Shown: positions 53,429-62,529, numbered from the stretch's first letter. The stretch is 64,000 nucleotides of DNA from an uncultured Clostridia bacterium (GCA_947626135.1 CANQQZ010000003.1:62001-126000), one strand, 5' to 3'. Notes: generated by a model not told the origin, from the sequence alone. Numbers and translations are program-made.

Positions 53429-54916
53429 ATGGCTTTTATAAAAAAAGCCGCCGCATTCGCGGCAGCGTGTACAATGATTTTCGGGACCGCCGCTATGGCG
53501 AACGATTATACATACGAATATCAGAATTTTATGGCAAATGTGGTGGTTCCGCAGTCCGGGCTATGCGATTTCGCGAAATCCTACGCCGGTCATGAAAACG
53601 AGATAACGGCAAGCGAATATTTCTCGGGTATTATCTCCGCTTTCCGCATGGATATAGACGCCGACGGGAACCTTGAGCTTGTGCTTGTAGGGGATAATCT
53701 CATACGCGTTTACAGAATAAGCGAGGGGGCGCCGGTGCAGATAGGCACGGCATACGAGCTCGACCTTGTATGTGACGAGGGCGAATCGTTCGCGAATGTT
53801 TTTGTAAAGAACTATGGCGGCAGAGATTATCTGTGCGCCGAATCGTTTATAGACACCGGTTCGGAAAAATCGTACAAGCTTAAAATGATGTATGTAAACA
53901 ACGGCGGGATAAAGCTTGCAAACCGCGTAAGCATAGAAAAGACGTATAAGGACGATTATGCATACGAGAGCGCGTCCATGATAACTCCCGAAAAAAGCAC
54001 GTCATACTCGCAGAGCACAAACAAGGGGATAACCACGACAGCCAATACCGACGGCTATAAAGATTTATACGACGCCGCATGGCAGATGCTCTACAATTCC
54101 GGATTTGAAAATCCGAGCTTTATAAACTCGGTAAACCGTCTTATCCTGGACAAGAACGATACGGGAATGTATTTCAGGATAAGCGATATTGTTTCGGATG
54201 TGACGCTTAAAACATATGTGCGGGCGTCGGGTATACGAACCAATTCCAGACCTATGGTTTATTTTGAGGATCACAGCGAACTGTCAGCTCTTAATGTTCA
54301 GCCCTCCGCAACGCCGGTCCCCCAGCCGGAGGTCACCTCCGAGCCCTCCGCTCAGACAAGTCCGGAGCCGACCGATGAGGCTCCCTCTCCGGAACCGACC
54401 GCCGAGGCTCCCACTCCGGAGCCGGAAATAATAAATGTAACCATAGACGGAACGCCGCTTATATTTGCCGATCAGCCCGCGTGCATAATTAACGACAGAA
54501 CGCTTGTTCCGGTGCGCGGAGTGCTTGAGGCGATAGGCTGCAAGGTGGATTGGCTGCACGAATACAGAATGGTCACCGCCGCCAATGACACCACATCGCT
54601 CAACATGAAGATCGACGACAGGATATATTACGTAAACGGCGAGCCGCGCGAGCTTGACGTGCCCGCGCAGATCATAAACGACAGAACGATGGTACCCGCC
54701 CGGGCATGTGCGGAGGCATTCGGCTGCAAGGTAGACTGGGATCAGGAAACAAAAACGGTGCTGATAACAACGCCCGGCTATGTTCCCCCGGTCGAAGCGA
54801 CACCGGAGCCGTCGCCGGAAGCCGCGCAGGCGCCGACCGAACCGGAAGCGCAGCAGGCGCCCGAGCCGTCGCCGTCGGCTCCCGAGGTATCGGACACTGC
54901 GCCCGCCGCGGAATAA
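53429..54916 (+). CDS. Secreted protein with copper-amine-oxidase N-terminal domain
   Basis: A 495-residue exported protein. A signal peptide (KKAAAFAAACTMIFGTAAMA) is followed by a ~260-residue region not recognised, with FRMDIDADGNLELVLVGDNLIRVYRI (given in part). A Pro/Glu/Thr/Ala-rich linker of repeated PEPT comes next (~300-340). Then there are two Cu_amine_oxidN1 repeats (IINDRTLVPVRGVLEAIGCK...; IINDRTMVPARACAEAFGCK...) and a second Pro/Glu/Ala-rich tail. Such domains are common in Clostridia surface proteins and bind wall or carbohydrate, not copper. It follows trpA by 28 nt but likely has no metabolic link. A hairpin lies after it. Confidence 0.8.
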   Translation: MAFIKKAAAFAAACTMIFGTAAMANDYTYEYQNFMANVVVPQSGLCDFAKSYAGHENEITASEYFSGIISAFRMDIDADGNLELVLVGDNLIRVYRISEGAPVQIGTAYELDLVCDEGESFANVFVKNYGGRDYLCAESFIDTGSEKSYKLKMMYVNNGGIKLANRVSIEKTYKDDYAYESASMITPEKSTSYSQSTNKGITTTANTDGYKDLYDAAWQMLYNSGFENPSFINSVNRLILDKNDTGMYFRISDIVSDVTLKTYVRASGIRTNSRPMVYFEDHSELSALNVQPSATPVPQPEVTSEPSAQTSPEPTDEAPSPEPTAEAPTPEPEIINVTIDGTPLIFADQPACIINDRTLVPVRGVLEAIGCKVDWLHEYRMVTAANDTTSLNMKIDDRIYYVNGEPRELDVPAQIINDRTMVPARACAEAFGCKVDWDQETKTVLITTPGYVPPVEATPEPSPEAAQAPTEPEAQQAPEPSPSAPEVSDTAPAAE

Positions 54917-54931
54917 AATTTTTGCCGTGAT

Positions 54932-54953
54932 GAAAAAAGCTCTTGCTTTTTTC
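54932..54953 (+). terminator. Terminator after the surface protein gene
   Basis: GAAAAAAGC-TCTT-GCTTTTTTC. Its right arm also forms the -35 box of the next promoter (54943-54948). Confidence 0.7.
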
Positions 54954-54971
54954 GCGCGCATGTGTTATTAT
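54943..54971 (+). promoter_or_regulatory. Promoter of the T-box-pheS transcript
   Basis: TTGCTT, 17-nt spacer, TATTAT, starting just before the T-box leader. Confidence 0.7.
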
Positions 54972-54984
54972 ACACATAATTGAA

Positions 54985-55244
54985 TAGCAAAGGCGATGAA
55001 GGAACAAAGTAACACGCGTTTCGCCACAGAGAGAGCGTAGATTATTGAGCTGGAAGTTTACGCGGTAAGAGCGCGATGCGAAATTTCATTCCGGAGCTGC
55101 ACGGGTTAAAGCGCAGGCGAGTAGTCCGTGACGGGTAATGCCGTTATACATAACAGAGTGCCGGCGAATCGCCGGAAGTCGGGTGGTACCGCGGAGCATG
55201 AAACACATTTGCGCTTCGTCCCTTTAAGGGACGAAGCGTGTTTT
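54985..55244 (+). promoter_or_regulatory. T-box leader for phenylalanine (tRNA-sensing riboswitch)
   Basis: The antiterminator core GGGTGGTACCGCGG is at 55181-55194, whose UGGU pairs with an ACCA acceptor end (tRNA-Phe). Stem I carries AGTAACACG and GAGAGAGC apical motifs, and a likely specifier TTC (Phe) at 55085-55087 followed by A. A stem III CCGGCGA / TCGCCGG lies just before the T-box. The transcript ends in the competing terminator CGCTTCGTCCC / GGGACGAAGCG (55212-55238) with T4. Uncharged tRNA-Phe should switch on pheS. Confidence 0.92.
55212..55244 (+). terminator. T-box conditional terminator
   Basis: 11-bp stem, loop TTTAA, followed by TGTTTT. Confidence 0.88.
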
Positions 55245-55272
55245 ATTATACATGAGGGAAAGGAATGTTTAC

Positions 55273-56292
55273 ATGAAGGAAAAACTGGAGGAAATCAGGA
55301 AATCCGCGCTTGAGATACTGGAAAAAGCGACGGATATGAACGCCCTGGAGGAGGCGCGCATCAAATTCCTCGGCAAAAAGGGCGAAATGACCGCCGCGAT
55401 GAAGGAAATGCGCAATTTATCCGCCGAGGAGCGCCCCGCAATCGGCGCGCTCGCAAACGAGATACGCACGAGCATCGAAAGCCATATCGAGGGCAAAAAG
55501 GCGGAGCTTGCCGAAAAGCTTGAGGAGATGAAGCTTAAAGCCGAGGTAATAGACGTTACCATGCCCGGGCGCGCGCGGCAAACGGGCAAGCTGCACCCGC
55601 TTACAAAGGTTATGAACAATATTAAGGATACATTCATCGGCATGGGATTTGAAATAGCCGACGGACCCGAGGTTGAGCTCGATTACTATAATTTTGAGGC
55701 TCTTAACATCCCGAAGAACCACCCCGCCCGCGACACGCAGGACACATTTTATATATCGGATAATATCGTGCTTCGCACTCAGACGTCCGGAATACAGGTG
55801 CGTGTAATGGAGAAGAAAAAACCGCCGATAAGGATCATTGCTCCCGGCAAGGTTTATCGTTCCGACGCGGTCGACGCAACGCATTCACCGATATTTCATC
55901 AAATCGAGGGTCTTGTCGTTGACAAGGGCGTTACGATGGCGGATCTAAAGGGTACGCTCGAAATGTTTATTCACCGCTTATACGGCAATGAAACAAGGGT
56001 CCGCTTCCGTCCGCATCATTTCCCGTTCACGGAGCCGTCAGCCGAGCTCGATATATCGTGCTTCCGATGCGGCGGCAAGGGCTGCCCGATGTGTAAGGGC
56101 GAGGGCTGGATAGAGATTTTAGGCTGCGGCATGGTCCATCCGAAGGTGCTCGCCAACTGCGGTATCGACCCGGAGGTATATTCCGGCTTCGCGTTCGGCG
56201 TGGGTCTGGAAAGAATCGCGATGGGTCGTTATGACATAAACGATTTAAGACTGTTTTTCGAGAACGATTTAAGGTTCCTTGATCAGTTTTAA
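55273..56292 (+). CDS. pheS: Phenylalanyl-tRNA synthetase alpha chain
   Basis: Catalytic alpha subunit of PheRS (339 residues). Class II motifs: N-terminal coiled coil (helical EK/EALE repeats), then [36 protein letters not shown] (motif 1/2 region), [26 protein letters not shown] and [15 protein letters not shown] (motif 3). An unusual C-x2-C...C-x2-C zinc-like segment, [14 protein letters not shown], lies near residue 260. Start after AAAGGAA. It is controlled by the T-box. Confidence 0.97.
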   Translation: MKEKLEEIRKSALEILEKATDMNALEEARIKFLGKKGEMTAAMKEMRNLSAEERPAIGALANEIRTSIESHIEGKKAELAEKLEEMKLKAEVIDVTMPGRARQTGKLHPLTKVMNNIKDTFIGMGFEIADGPEVELDYYNFEALNIPKNHPARDTQDTFYISDNIVLRTQTSGIQVRVMEKKKPPIRIIAPGKVYRSDAVDATHSPIFHQIEGLVVDKGVTMADLKGTLEMFIHRLYGNETRVRFRPHHFPFTEPSAELDISCFRCGGKGCPMCKGEGWIEILGCGMVHPKVLANCGIDPEVYSGFAFGVGLERIAMGRYDINDLRLFFENDLRFLDQF

Positions 56293-56294
56293 TC

Positions 56295-56816
56295 GTGGAT
56301 AAGGTCGTTATAATCGGCTTTTCCGGCTGCGGGAAATCCACACTGGCGCGGCGCATGGGCGAAATACTCGGCATCGAGCCGCTGCATTTTGACACGATCC
56401 ACTGGCTGCCCGGCTGGGTGGAAAGCAGCGACGAGTATAAAATCAAGCGCGTTGCGAAGGAGCTTGAAAAGGACAGATGGATCATAGAGGGCAGCTATCG
56501 CCGGATATTGTGGAGGGAGCGGCTTGACGCGGCGGATATAATCATATTTCTTGATTTTAACAGATTTCTGTGTTTGTACCGCGTGATAAAGCGGCGAATC
56601 ATGTACGGCGGCAAAACCCGTCCCGATATGGGCGAGGGCTGTGAGGAAAAGCTTGATTGGGAGTTCCTGCTCTGGGTTGTGTACGGCGGCAGGAGGAAGC
56701 GGAAAAATAATTTAGAGCTTATGGCTTATTTGAAAAATATGGGTAAAAAAGTGTATGTTTTTACCCGCCCGAGGGATTTGGAAAAATTTGTGCGGGAATT
56801 GGAAATGAAACGGTAA
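56295..56816 (+). CDS. P-loop nucleoside kinase-like protein ('topology modulation' type)
   Basis: A 173-residue P-loop NTPase with Walker A GFSGCGKSTLARRM (residues 8-21). LHFDTIHWLPGWVE (an Asp-His-W motif near residue 30) and WIIEGSYRR are typical of the small FlaR/topology modulation protein group near adenylate kinases. The function is unknown. It uses a GTG 2 nt after the pheS stop with no good ribosome site, so it may be translated by coupling to pheS. It separates pheS from pheT. Confidence 0.8.
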   Translation: MDKVVIIGFSGCGKSTLARRMGEILGIEPLHFDTIHWLPGWVESSDEYKIKRVAKELEKDRWIIEGSYRRILWRERLDAADIIIFLDFNRFLCLYRVIKRRIMYGGKTRPDMGEGCEEKLDWEFLLWVVYGGRRKRKNNLELMAYLKNMGKKVYVFTRPRDLEKFVRELEMKR

Positions 56817-56860
56817 ATTTTAGTTTATCACACTTTTGCATATGGCGGCGCTCAACTAAG

Positions 56861-57000
56861 GCCCCCTTGTCAAAGGGGGCTGTCAGCGTAGCTGACTGGG
56901 GGATTCCATAATTACAACAAATCGCTCAAATGTGTGGTTTTCTGTAAAAATGAATCCCTCCACCGCCTGCGGCGGTCCCCCTCCCTTTGACAAGGGAGGC
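56861..57000 (+). repeat. MITE-like palindromic repeat, copy 1
   Basis: 140-bp element with inverted ends. The left end is the palindrome GCCCCCTTGTCAAAGGGGGC, followed by a TCAGC-TAG-CTGA hairpin and GGGGGATTC. The right end mirrors it: GAATCCCTCC, ACCGCC-TGC-GGCGGT, then CCTCCCTTTGACAAGGGAGG. No reading frame inside. Related palindromic elements are scattered in many gut Clostridia genomes. Confidence 0.8.
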
Positions 57001-57047
57001 TTTCGTCCGCCATACGTGATTTCTGCTCACGTGAATGCTCTGCTTGC

Positions 57048-57190
57048 GCCCCTTGTCAAAGGGGAGAGGGCAAACGAAGTTGGCGAGGGGATTCCGTAAT
57101 TACAGCCAATCGTTTAAAATATGCGGTTTTCTGTAAAAAATGAATCCCTCCACCGCCTGCGGCGGTCCCCCTCCCTTTGACAAGGGAGGC
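57048..57190 (+). repeat. MITE-like palindromic repeat, copy 2
   Basis: 143-bp element in the same orientation as copy 1. The last 50 bases (57141-57190) are identical to 56951-57000; the middle and left parts are diverged (CGAGGGGATTC instead of CTGGGGGATTC). The difference suggests independent insertions or older duplication. Confidence 0.8.
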
Positions 57191-57261
57191 TAATACGCGC
57201 CGTAAGCAAATACCCCGATAAATATAAATTTGCCACAAATAATCGAAAGGATTGAAATATT

Positions 57262-59646
57262 ATGAATTTACCTATGAGCTGGCTTAACGATTATATGGAC
57301 ATAGACGTTACGCCAAAGGAATACGCGGACAGACTGACAATGACCGGATCAAAGGTCGAGTCGTTTACATCCGCCGGAGATGAAATAGAAAACGTGGTCG
57401 CGGGAAAGGTTCTGACCTGCGCGCCGCATCCCGACAGCGATCATTTATCGGTATGCACGGTCGACGCCGGTACCGGTGAGGAATTGCAAATCGTCTGCGG
57501 CGCACCGAACGTCAGGTCCGGAATAATCGTCCCGACCGCGCTGAACGGCGCAAAGCTGCCCGGAGGAATCAAAATCAAAAAGACAAAAATGCGCGGCGTG
57601 GAATCAAACGGTATGCTGTGCTCCCACGACGAGCTCGGAATAACCGAGGAGACCCTCGGCTATACGCCCGAATACGGTATATTGATACTGCCGGACGATA
57701 CGCCTGTGGGCAAGGATATAAAGGATATTTTCGGGCTTAACGAAACGGTCGTTGAGTTTGAAATCACATCGAACCGCCCCGATTGCTTTTCCATTATAGG
57801 GCTCGCGCGCGAAACGGCGGCAAGCTTTGACAAGAAGTTCACTATTCCGGAGATAAAATTCAGCGAGAATAATGAAAATATCGCCGATACGATATCCGTC
57901 GAGGTGCTTGACAAGGATAAATGCAAGCGCTACTGCGCGAGAATGGTCAAAAACGTGAAGATAGCGCCGTCGCCGATGTGGATGCAGGAGAGACTGCGCG
58001 CATGCGGTGTACGTCCGATAAACAATATCGTTGATATAACAAATTACGTGCTGCTCGAATACGGTCAGCCCATGCACGCGTTTGATCTGCGCGATTTGCA
58101 GGACAATAAAATAATCGTTCGCCGCGCCGAAAACGGCGAGGTTATACAGACGCTCGACGGTCAGAACAGAACTCTTACGTCCGAGGACCTTGTAATAGCG
58201 GACGGCGGCAGAGCTGTAGCCGTCGCGGGAGTGATGGGCGGCTTCAACTCGGAGGTAAAGGACGATACGACCACTGTTATTTTTGAGTCGGCGACGTTTG
58301 ACGCGTCATCCGTAAGGCTGACGGCGCAAAGAATAGGCTTAAGAACGGAATCGTCATCGCGCTATGAAAAGGGACTTGACTACCACAACACCGTTCCGGC
58401 AGTGGAGCGCGCATGCCAGCTGGCGGAAAGCCTGGGCTGCGGCGAAAATGTCGGCGGTATGATAGATATTATGGGCAATGTTACGGATATGAAGGCGCTG
58501 CCGTTCAGACCCGATAAAATCAATGCCTTTCTGGGCACGGATATCCCGACGGAAACCATGATCAAATACTTCGATGCGCTCGGAATAATTACCGATACCG
58601 GGAAAATGACCGTTACACCGCCGTCATGGAGACCGGATCTCGTGGGCGAGGCGGATATCGCGGAGGAAGCCGCGCGCTTTTACGGCTATGACAAAATTCC
58701 CGTGACGCTTCTTTCGGGCGAGGCGACATGCGGCGGGAAAACCGACAGACAGCGGTTCTCCGACGCAATCGGCGCTGAGCTTACCTCGCAGGGATTGTAC
58801 GAGATATACACGTACACATTTACGAGCCCGTCTCTGTTTGACAAGCTCAACATCCCATCGGACAGCGAACTGAGAAATACGGTGAAAATCTCCAACCCGC
58901 TCGGCGAGGACACGTCCGTTATGCGGACAACGATAACAGCGAGTATGCTTGACACTCTCGCGCGCAATTATAACCACCGCAACCCGTCCGCGCGGCTGTT
59001 TGAGATAGGCAGGGTATACGCTCCCAACGGCGAAGGCGAGTTGCCGAATGAACCGCAGAAAATCGCTATCGGAATTTACGGTGGAAAAACCGACTTTTAC
59101 GACATAAAGGGCGTATGCGAGGCATTGCTCGCCGGGCTGAACGTGAAGAGAACGCGTTTCGAGGCGGTCACGGATAATCCTACCTTCCACCCGGGACGCT
59201 GCGCGAAAATTACGGCGGGCGGGAAAACCCTCGGCGTGATAGGTGAGATCCATCCGTCGGTAAGCCGGCGCTTCGGCATTGACACACCGGTTTATATAGG
59301 CGAGCTTGATTTCGAGACAATGTTTAAAAACGCTGCTCCCGACATCAAATTTAAGGAGCTGCCAAAATATCCGGCGGTGACGCGGGATATAGCTATGCTC
59401 GTAGATAAATCCGTGCCTGTGGCGGACATTGAGGATGTAATCAAAAAGGCGGGCGGCGCGACGCTTGAGGGCGTTAAGCTGTTCGACGTATACGAGGGCG
59501 AACAGATCGCCGACGGCAAGAAGAGCGTCGCGTATTCGGCGACCTTCCGCGCAGCCGACCGCTCGCTTAAGGGCGAAGAGGTCCAGGCAGTATTCGATAA
59601 GATTTTGAAAAAGCTTGAAGGCAAATTGGGCGCACAGCTCAGATAA
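57262..59646 (+). CDS. pheT: Phenylalanyl-tRNA synthetase beta chain
   Basis: Beta subunit of PheRS (794 residues). In order: tRNA-binding EMAP-like domain (VVAGKVLTCAPHPDSDHLSVC), the B3/B4 editing domain (SNRPDCFSIIGLARE, later FESATFDASSVRLT...RTESSSRYEKGLD), B5, the catalytic-like core, and the C-terminal ferredoxin-fold anticodon-binding domain (KYPAVTRDIAMLV, EGVKLFDVYEG). Length typical. Not next to pheS, unlike nearly all Firmicutes. No T-box of its own is visible. Confidence 0.97.
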   Translation: MNLPMSWLNDYMDIDVTPKEYADRLTMTGSKVESFTSAGDEIENVVAGKVLTCAPHPDSDHLSVCTVDAGTGEELQIVCGAPNVRSGIIVPTALNGAKLPGGIKIKKTKMRGVESNGMLCSHDELGITEETLGYTPEYGILILPDDTPVGKDIKDIFGLNETVVEFEITSNRPDCFSIIGLARETAASFDKKFTIPEIKFSENNENIADTISVEVLDKDKCKRYCARMVKNVKIAPSPMWMQERLRACGVRPINNIVDITNYVLLEYGQPMHAFDLRDLQDNKIIVRRAENGEVIQTLDGQNRTLTSEDLVIADGGRAVAVAGVMGGFNSEVKDDTTTVIFESATFDASSVRLTAQRIGLRTESSSRYEKGLDYHNTVPAVERACQLAESLGCGENVGGMIDIMGNVTDMKALPFRPDKINAFLGTDIPTETMIKYFDALGIITDTGKMTVTPPSWRPDLVGEADIAEEAARFYGYDKIPVTLLSGEATCGGKTDRQRFSDAIGAELTSQGLYEIYTYTFTSPSLFDKLNIPSDSELRNTVKISNPLGEDTSVMRTTITASMLDTLARNYNHRNPSARLFEIGRVYAPNGEGELPNEPQKIAIGIYGGKTDFYDIKGVCEALLAGLNVKRTRFEAVTDNPTFHPGRCAKITAGGKTLGVIGEIHPSVSRRFGIDTPVYIGELDFETMFKNAAPDIKFKELPKYPAVTRDIAMLVDKSVPVADIEDVIKKAGGATLEGVKLFDVYEGEQIADGKKSVAYSATFRAADRSLKGEEVQAVFDKILKKLEGKLGAQLR

Positions 59647-59656
59647 ACGAAAACGC

Positions 59657-59694
59657 AAAAGGAGCCGCCGTTGATTTTCCGGCGGCTCCTTTTT
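59657..59694. terminator. Bidirectional terminator
   Basis: AAAAGGAGCCGCC / GGCGGCTCCTTTTTT stem with an 11-nt loop, after pheT and after the Asn-rich gene on the other strand. Confidence 0.9.
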
Positions 59695-59701
59695 TCGTTG
59701 T

Positions 59702-59851
59702 TCAGCAATCGTTCTGGTTATTGTTATATTCGTCGCTGAGCTTATTATTCTTTTTATTGGTTTTGCTGTTGGTCTTATTCGTCTTGCTGCTCTGATTGTT
59801 GTTTTGGTTGTCCCAGTTCTGGCTGTTGCTGTTGCTGTTGTTGTTAGGCAT
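59702..59851 (-). CDS. Small Asn/Lys/Ser-rich protein, unknown
   Basis: A 49-residue protein of low complexity: MPNNNSNSNSQNWDNQNNNQ at the start, then a KTNKTNSKTNKKNNK segment, and a terminal Cys after YNNNQND. It is not recognised. The ATG has AGGAGG 9 nt upstream, and it has a terminator at the end. Its make-up recalls small spore-coat or gamma-type SASP proteins of spore formers, but there is no motif to prove that. Confidence 0.6.
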   Translation of the reverse strand: MPNNNSNSNSQNWDNQNNNQSSKTNKTNSKTNKKNNKLSDEYNNNQNDC

Positions 59852-60035
59852 TGTAGAACTCCTCCTTTCTATATGGTTATTTTTCCACAATATCGCCGTA
59901 TTATTCAGCGAGGCAGGAATCAGAAAAAAATTTTAAAAAAATTTTTTGTTTTTAAGGTTATTTTAATTCTTGCGCCGTATATTTATCAGCGTTAAAGAAA
60001 ATAAATATTCCAAAAACCGAAAGGAAGAGCGGCGT

Positions 60036-61790
60036 ATGAAAAAATTCATAAAAAGGGCGGCTGCAATTGCTGCCGCAGCGGGAATGCTGCCGATATTCGG
60101 CTGTGCGCAAGCAGCCGATTACAGTGAAAACACCGGCGGGATCGATTTGAGCTTAATGAGCGTTACGGGAAGCGGGATTTCCGTTGACGGGAAAACAATA
60201 ACCATAACGGAGGGCGGCGATTTTAATGTTACCGGCGAGGCTGCCGACGCTATAATTTACGTGAACGCCGCGGATAAGGTAAAGCTTCGCCTTTCGGGCA
60301 TGAAGCTTAAAAATACGGACGGACCGGCGATTTTTTTTGACAATGCCGAAAAGGCTCTTGTCACAATAACGCAGGACACGGAAAATTATCTTGAGGACGG
60401 AACGGATTACAGCGCGGATTACGAAGGGAACGCAAAGGCGGCGCTGTTTTCGAACGACGACCTTGAAATAAAGGGCGGCGGCTCGCTTACCGTAGTCGGC
60501 AATCACGCTCACGCAATCGCGTCGGACGATGATATAAGTATCGAAAACGGAACTATCAATATAACCTCCGGCGCGAAGGACGGTATACACGCAAACAACG
60601 ATATAGATATTTCCGGCGGAAGCATTACCGTAGCGTCCGAAAAGCAGGGCTTTCAGGCGGAGGAGAATTTTATACAAAGCGGCGGAAGCATTATCGTCTC
60701 AAAATGCACCGAAGGCATTGAGAGCGGAGCGAGTATAACGATAAGCGGAGGCGAAACGGACATTACCTCCTCCGATGACGGCTTGAACAGCGGCGGCGGT
60801 TCAGGCGGCGGAAACGATATCGGCGGCGGACAGTCTCCCATGATGCGCCGGAACGGACGGCAGCCGGACGGCGATTTTAATCCCGACTCGACGCAGCCGC
60901 CTATGCATGAGGGTGATCGGACACAGCCGGGCGGCGATTTTAACCCCGACTCGACGCAGCCGCCTATGCATGAGGGCGATCGGACACAGCCGGGCGGCGA
61001 TTTTAACCCCGATTCGGCGCAGCCGCCTATGCATGGGGACAATCAGGCGCAGCCGGGGGAACAGTCCGGAGACCGAGGAAGATTCAAACAGCAGTCCGAA
61101 ATGCCGGACGGCGGGTTCGGAGGTCCGCACGGCGAAAACGCGTCAACGGCTGACAGCGGCGTTGACTCAAATATATATATCAGCGGCGGCACTATACGTA
61201 TAAACGCGGAAGGCGACGGCGTTGACTCAAATTCCGGCATCATAATGACCGGCGGCGAGCTGTATATCGACGGACCTGAAAATTCCGGCAACGGCGCCAT
61301 AGACTGCCTTGATTTTAACGTATCCGGCGGAACCGTCACGGCGCTGGGAGCCGCCGGAATGGCAATGGGCGTAACGGAGGGCTCGGAGCAATGCGGCATT
61401 CTGATAAATACCGATACCATCAAAGCCGGCTCTGTAATAGAGCTTAAAGACGGTGATACGGTAATTATGTCGTGTACGCCGAAAAAGGATATTTCCTCCG
61501 TCACGTATTCCTCCGACAAATTGAAGGAGGGCGCGCAGTACACGCTTTACGCAAACGGCGAAGCAATCGAAACGGTTTCCATGACGGAAAAGCAGACGAC
61601 GGCAGGAGAGCAGAGCTTCGGAGGCTTTCACCGCGGCGGAGCCGCCGCGGATAAGGCAAATATCAACTCCGTTGACCCGACAAATCCGCTAAATCTGATA
61701 TTGAAACGGTTTGGCATATCGATCGAGCGAAGCGACAGCAGCCCGCTCGGATTTGAAATAAAGCTTGGAGATAAACAATTATGGCAATAG
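60036..61790 (+). CDS. Cthe_2159-type carbohydrate-binding beta-helix protein
   Basis: A 584-residue secreted protein matching the carbohydrate-binding domain-containing family PF14262, whose Cthe_2159 member is a right-handed beta-helix that binds acidic sugars/cellulose. A signal peptide or lipoprotein lead ends around FGCAQA. Repeated beta-helix rungs follow: ISVDGKTITITEGGDFNVTG, NDDLEIKGGGSLTVVGN, HAIASDDDISIENGTINI, KDGIHANNDIDISGGSITV and the later GGTIRINAEGDGVDSNSG. A 63-bp tandem repeat interrupts the helix. Its TAG overlaps the next start by 10 nt. Confidence 0.85.
   Translation: MKKFIKRAAAIAAAAGMLPIFGCAQAADYSENTGGIDLSLMSVTGSGISVDGKTITITEGGDFNVTGEAADAIIYVNAADKVKLRLSGMKLKNTDGPAIFFDNAEKALVTITQDTENYLEDGTDYSADYEGNAKAALFSNDDLEIKGGGSLTVVGNHAHAIASDDDISIENGTINITSGAKDGIHANNDIDISGGSITVASEKQGFQAEENFIQSGGSIIVSKCTEGIESGASITISGGETDITSSDDGLNSGGGSGGGNDIGGGQSPMMRRNGRQPDGDFNPDSTQPPMHEGDRTQPGGDFNPDSTQPPMHEGDRTQPGGDFNPDSAQPPMHGDNQAQPGEQSGDRGRFKQQSEMPDGGFGGPHGENASTADSGVDSNIYISGGTIRINAEGDGVDSNSGIIMTGGELYIDGPENSGNGAIDCLDFNVSGGTVTALGAAGMAMGVTEGSEQCGILINTDTIKAGSVIELKDGDTVIMSCTPKKDISSVTYSSDKLKEGAQYTLYANGEAIETVSMTEKQTTAGEQSFGGFHRGGAAADKANINSVDPTNPLNLILKRFGISIERSDSSPLGFEIKLGDKQLWQ
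60870..61058 (+). repeat. Three 63-bp tandem repeats inside the beta-helix gene
   Basis: Three in-frame copies encoding GDFNPDSTQPPMHEGDRTQPG-like 21-residue units, starting at 60870, 60933 and 60996. The third is diverged at its end (GDNQAQPGE). Confidence 0.9.
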
Positions 61791-62506
61791 AGGTTTTTAA
61801 CAGATACGAGGAAAAGTACATTCTGTCGGAAAGCGATTTTATCTTTCTTACCGAATGTATAGAGCGTCATATGGATAAGGACCCGCATAACAGGGACGGC
61901 GAATTTTATCCAATCTCAAACATCTATTACGACACTCCCGATTTCAGCCTCATACGCACATCGCTTATGCGTCCGGCATACAAGGAAAAGCTCCGGCTTC
62001 GCTCTTACGGGAAAACAGATGAAAACGATATGGCGTTTCTGGAAATAAAGAAAAAATATCGCGGACTCGTGAACAAGCGCCGCACTAAGCTAATACGCGC
62101 GGAGGCGGAAAGATTTATAAAAACCGGAGCGGCGCCGGAGTATAAAGAATATATGAACGGTCAGGTCCTGAGCGAGCTTTGCTGGTTTATCAATCATCAC
62201 CGGCTTCGTCCTGCCGCGTTCGTAGGCTATGACAGACTCGCGTTTTTCGGACGCGGCGGAAGCGATTTGCGTATTTCCTTTGATAAAAATATACGGGGAC
62301 GCTCATATAATCTGACGCTGTCAAGCACAGACGGCACACCTATTCTGGAGGACGGATATTATCTTATGGAAATAAAAACGCGGTTTTCGAAGCCGCTGTG
62401 GCTGGCGCATCTTTTAACGGAACGCAATATACGCCGCGCACATTTTTCCAAATACGGCACGTATTACACTATGCTCCTGAACGAAAAAAAGCAGGAAGCG
62501 ATTTGA
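61781..62506 (+). CDS. VTC-domain (CYTH/TTM) polyphosphate polymerase-like protein
   Basis: A 241-residue protein with the VTC domain (PF09359), a triphosphate-tunnel fold. In yeast the domain makes polyphosphate from ATP. Tunnel residues are visible as paired charged motifs: RYEEKYIL (residues 8-15), KLRLRSYG (68-75), FLEIKKKY (86-93) and LMEIKTRF near 200. In the yeast complex a membrane channel moves the chain across the membrane; the next gene here encodes a membrane protein. Whether it makes polyphosphate in this cell is not shown. Confidence 0.85.
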   Translation: MAIEVFNRYEEKYILSESDFIFLTECIERHMDKDPHNRDGEFYPISNIYYDTPDFSLIRTSLMRPAYKEKLRLRSYGKTDENDMAFLEIKKKYRGLVNKRRTKLIRAEAERFIKTGAAPEYKEYMNGQVLSELCWFINHHRLRPAAFVGYDRLAFFGRGGSDLRISFDKNIRGRSYNLTLSSTDGTPILEDGYYLMEIKTRFSKPLWLAHLLTERNIRRAHFSKYGTYYTMLLNEKKQEAI

Positions 62507-62529
62507 TAAAATTTGAAAGGAACACTGCA

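Larger units (their letters stand above)
56817..57261. other. Intergenic repeat region between the P-loop gene and pheT
   Basis: 445 bases without a gene, mostly filled by two copies of a palindromic element; 57001-57047 between them holds a short ACGTGA...TCACGT stem. Any transcript from pheS to pheT must pass through both elements. Confidence 0.8.

Noticed and set aside
56861..57190. CRISPR array
   Set aside because: Only two long palindromic units of 140 bases with no regular spacers and no cas genes.
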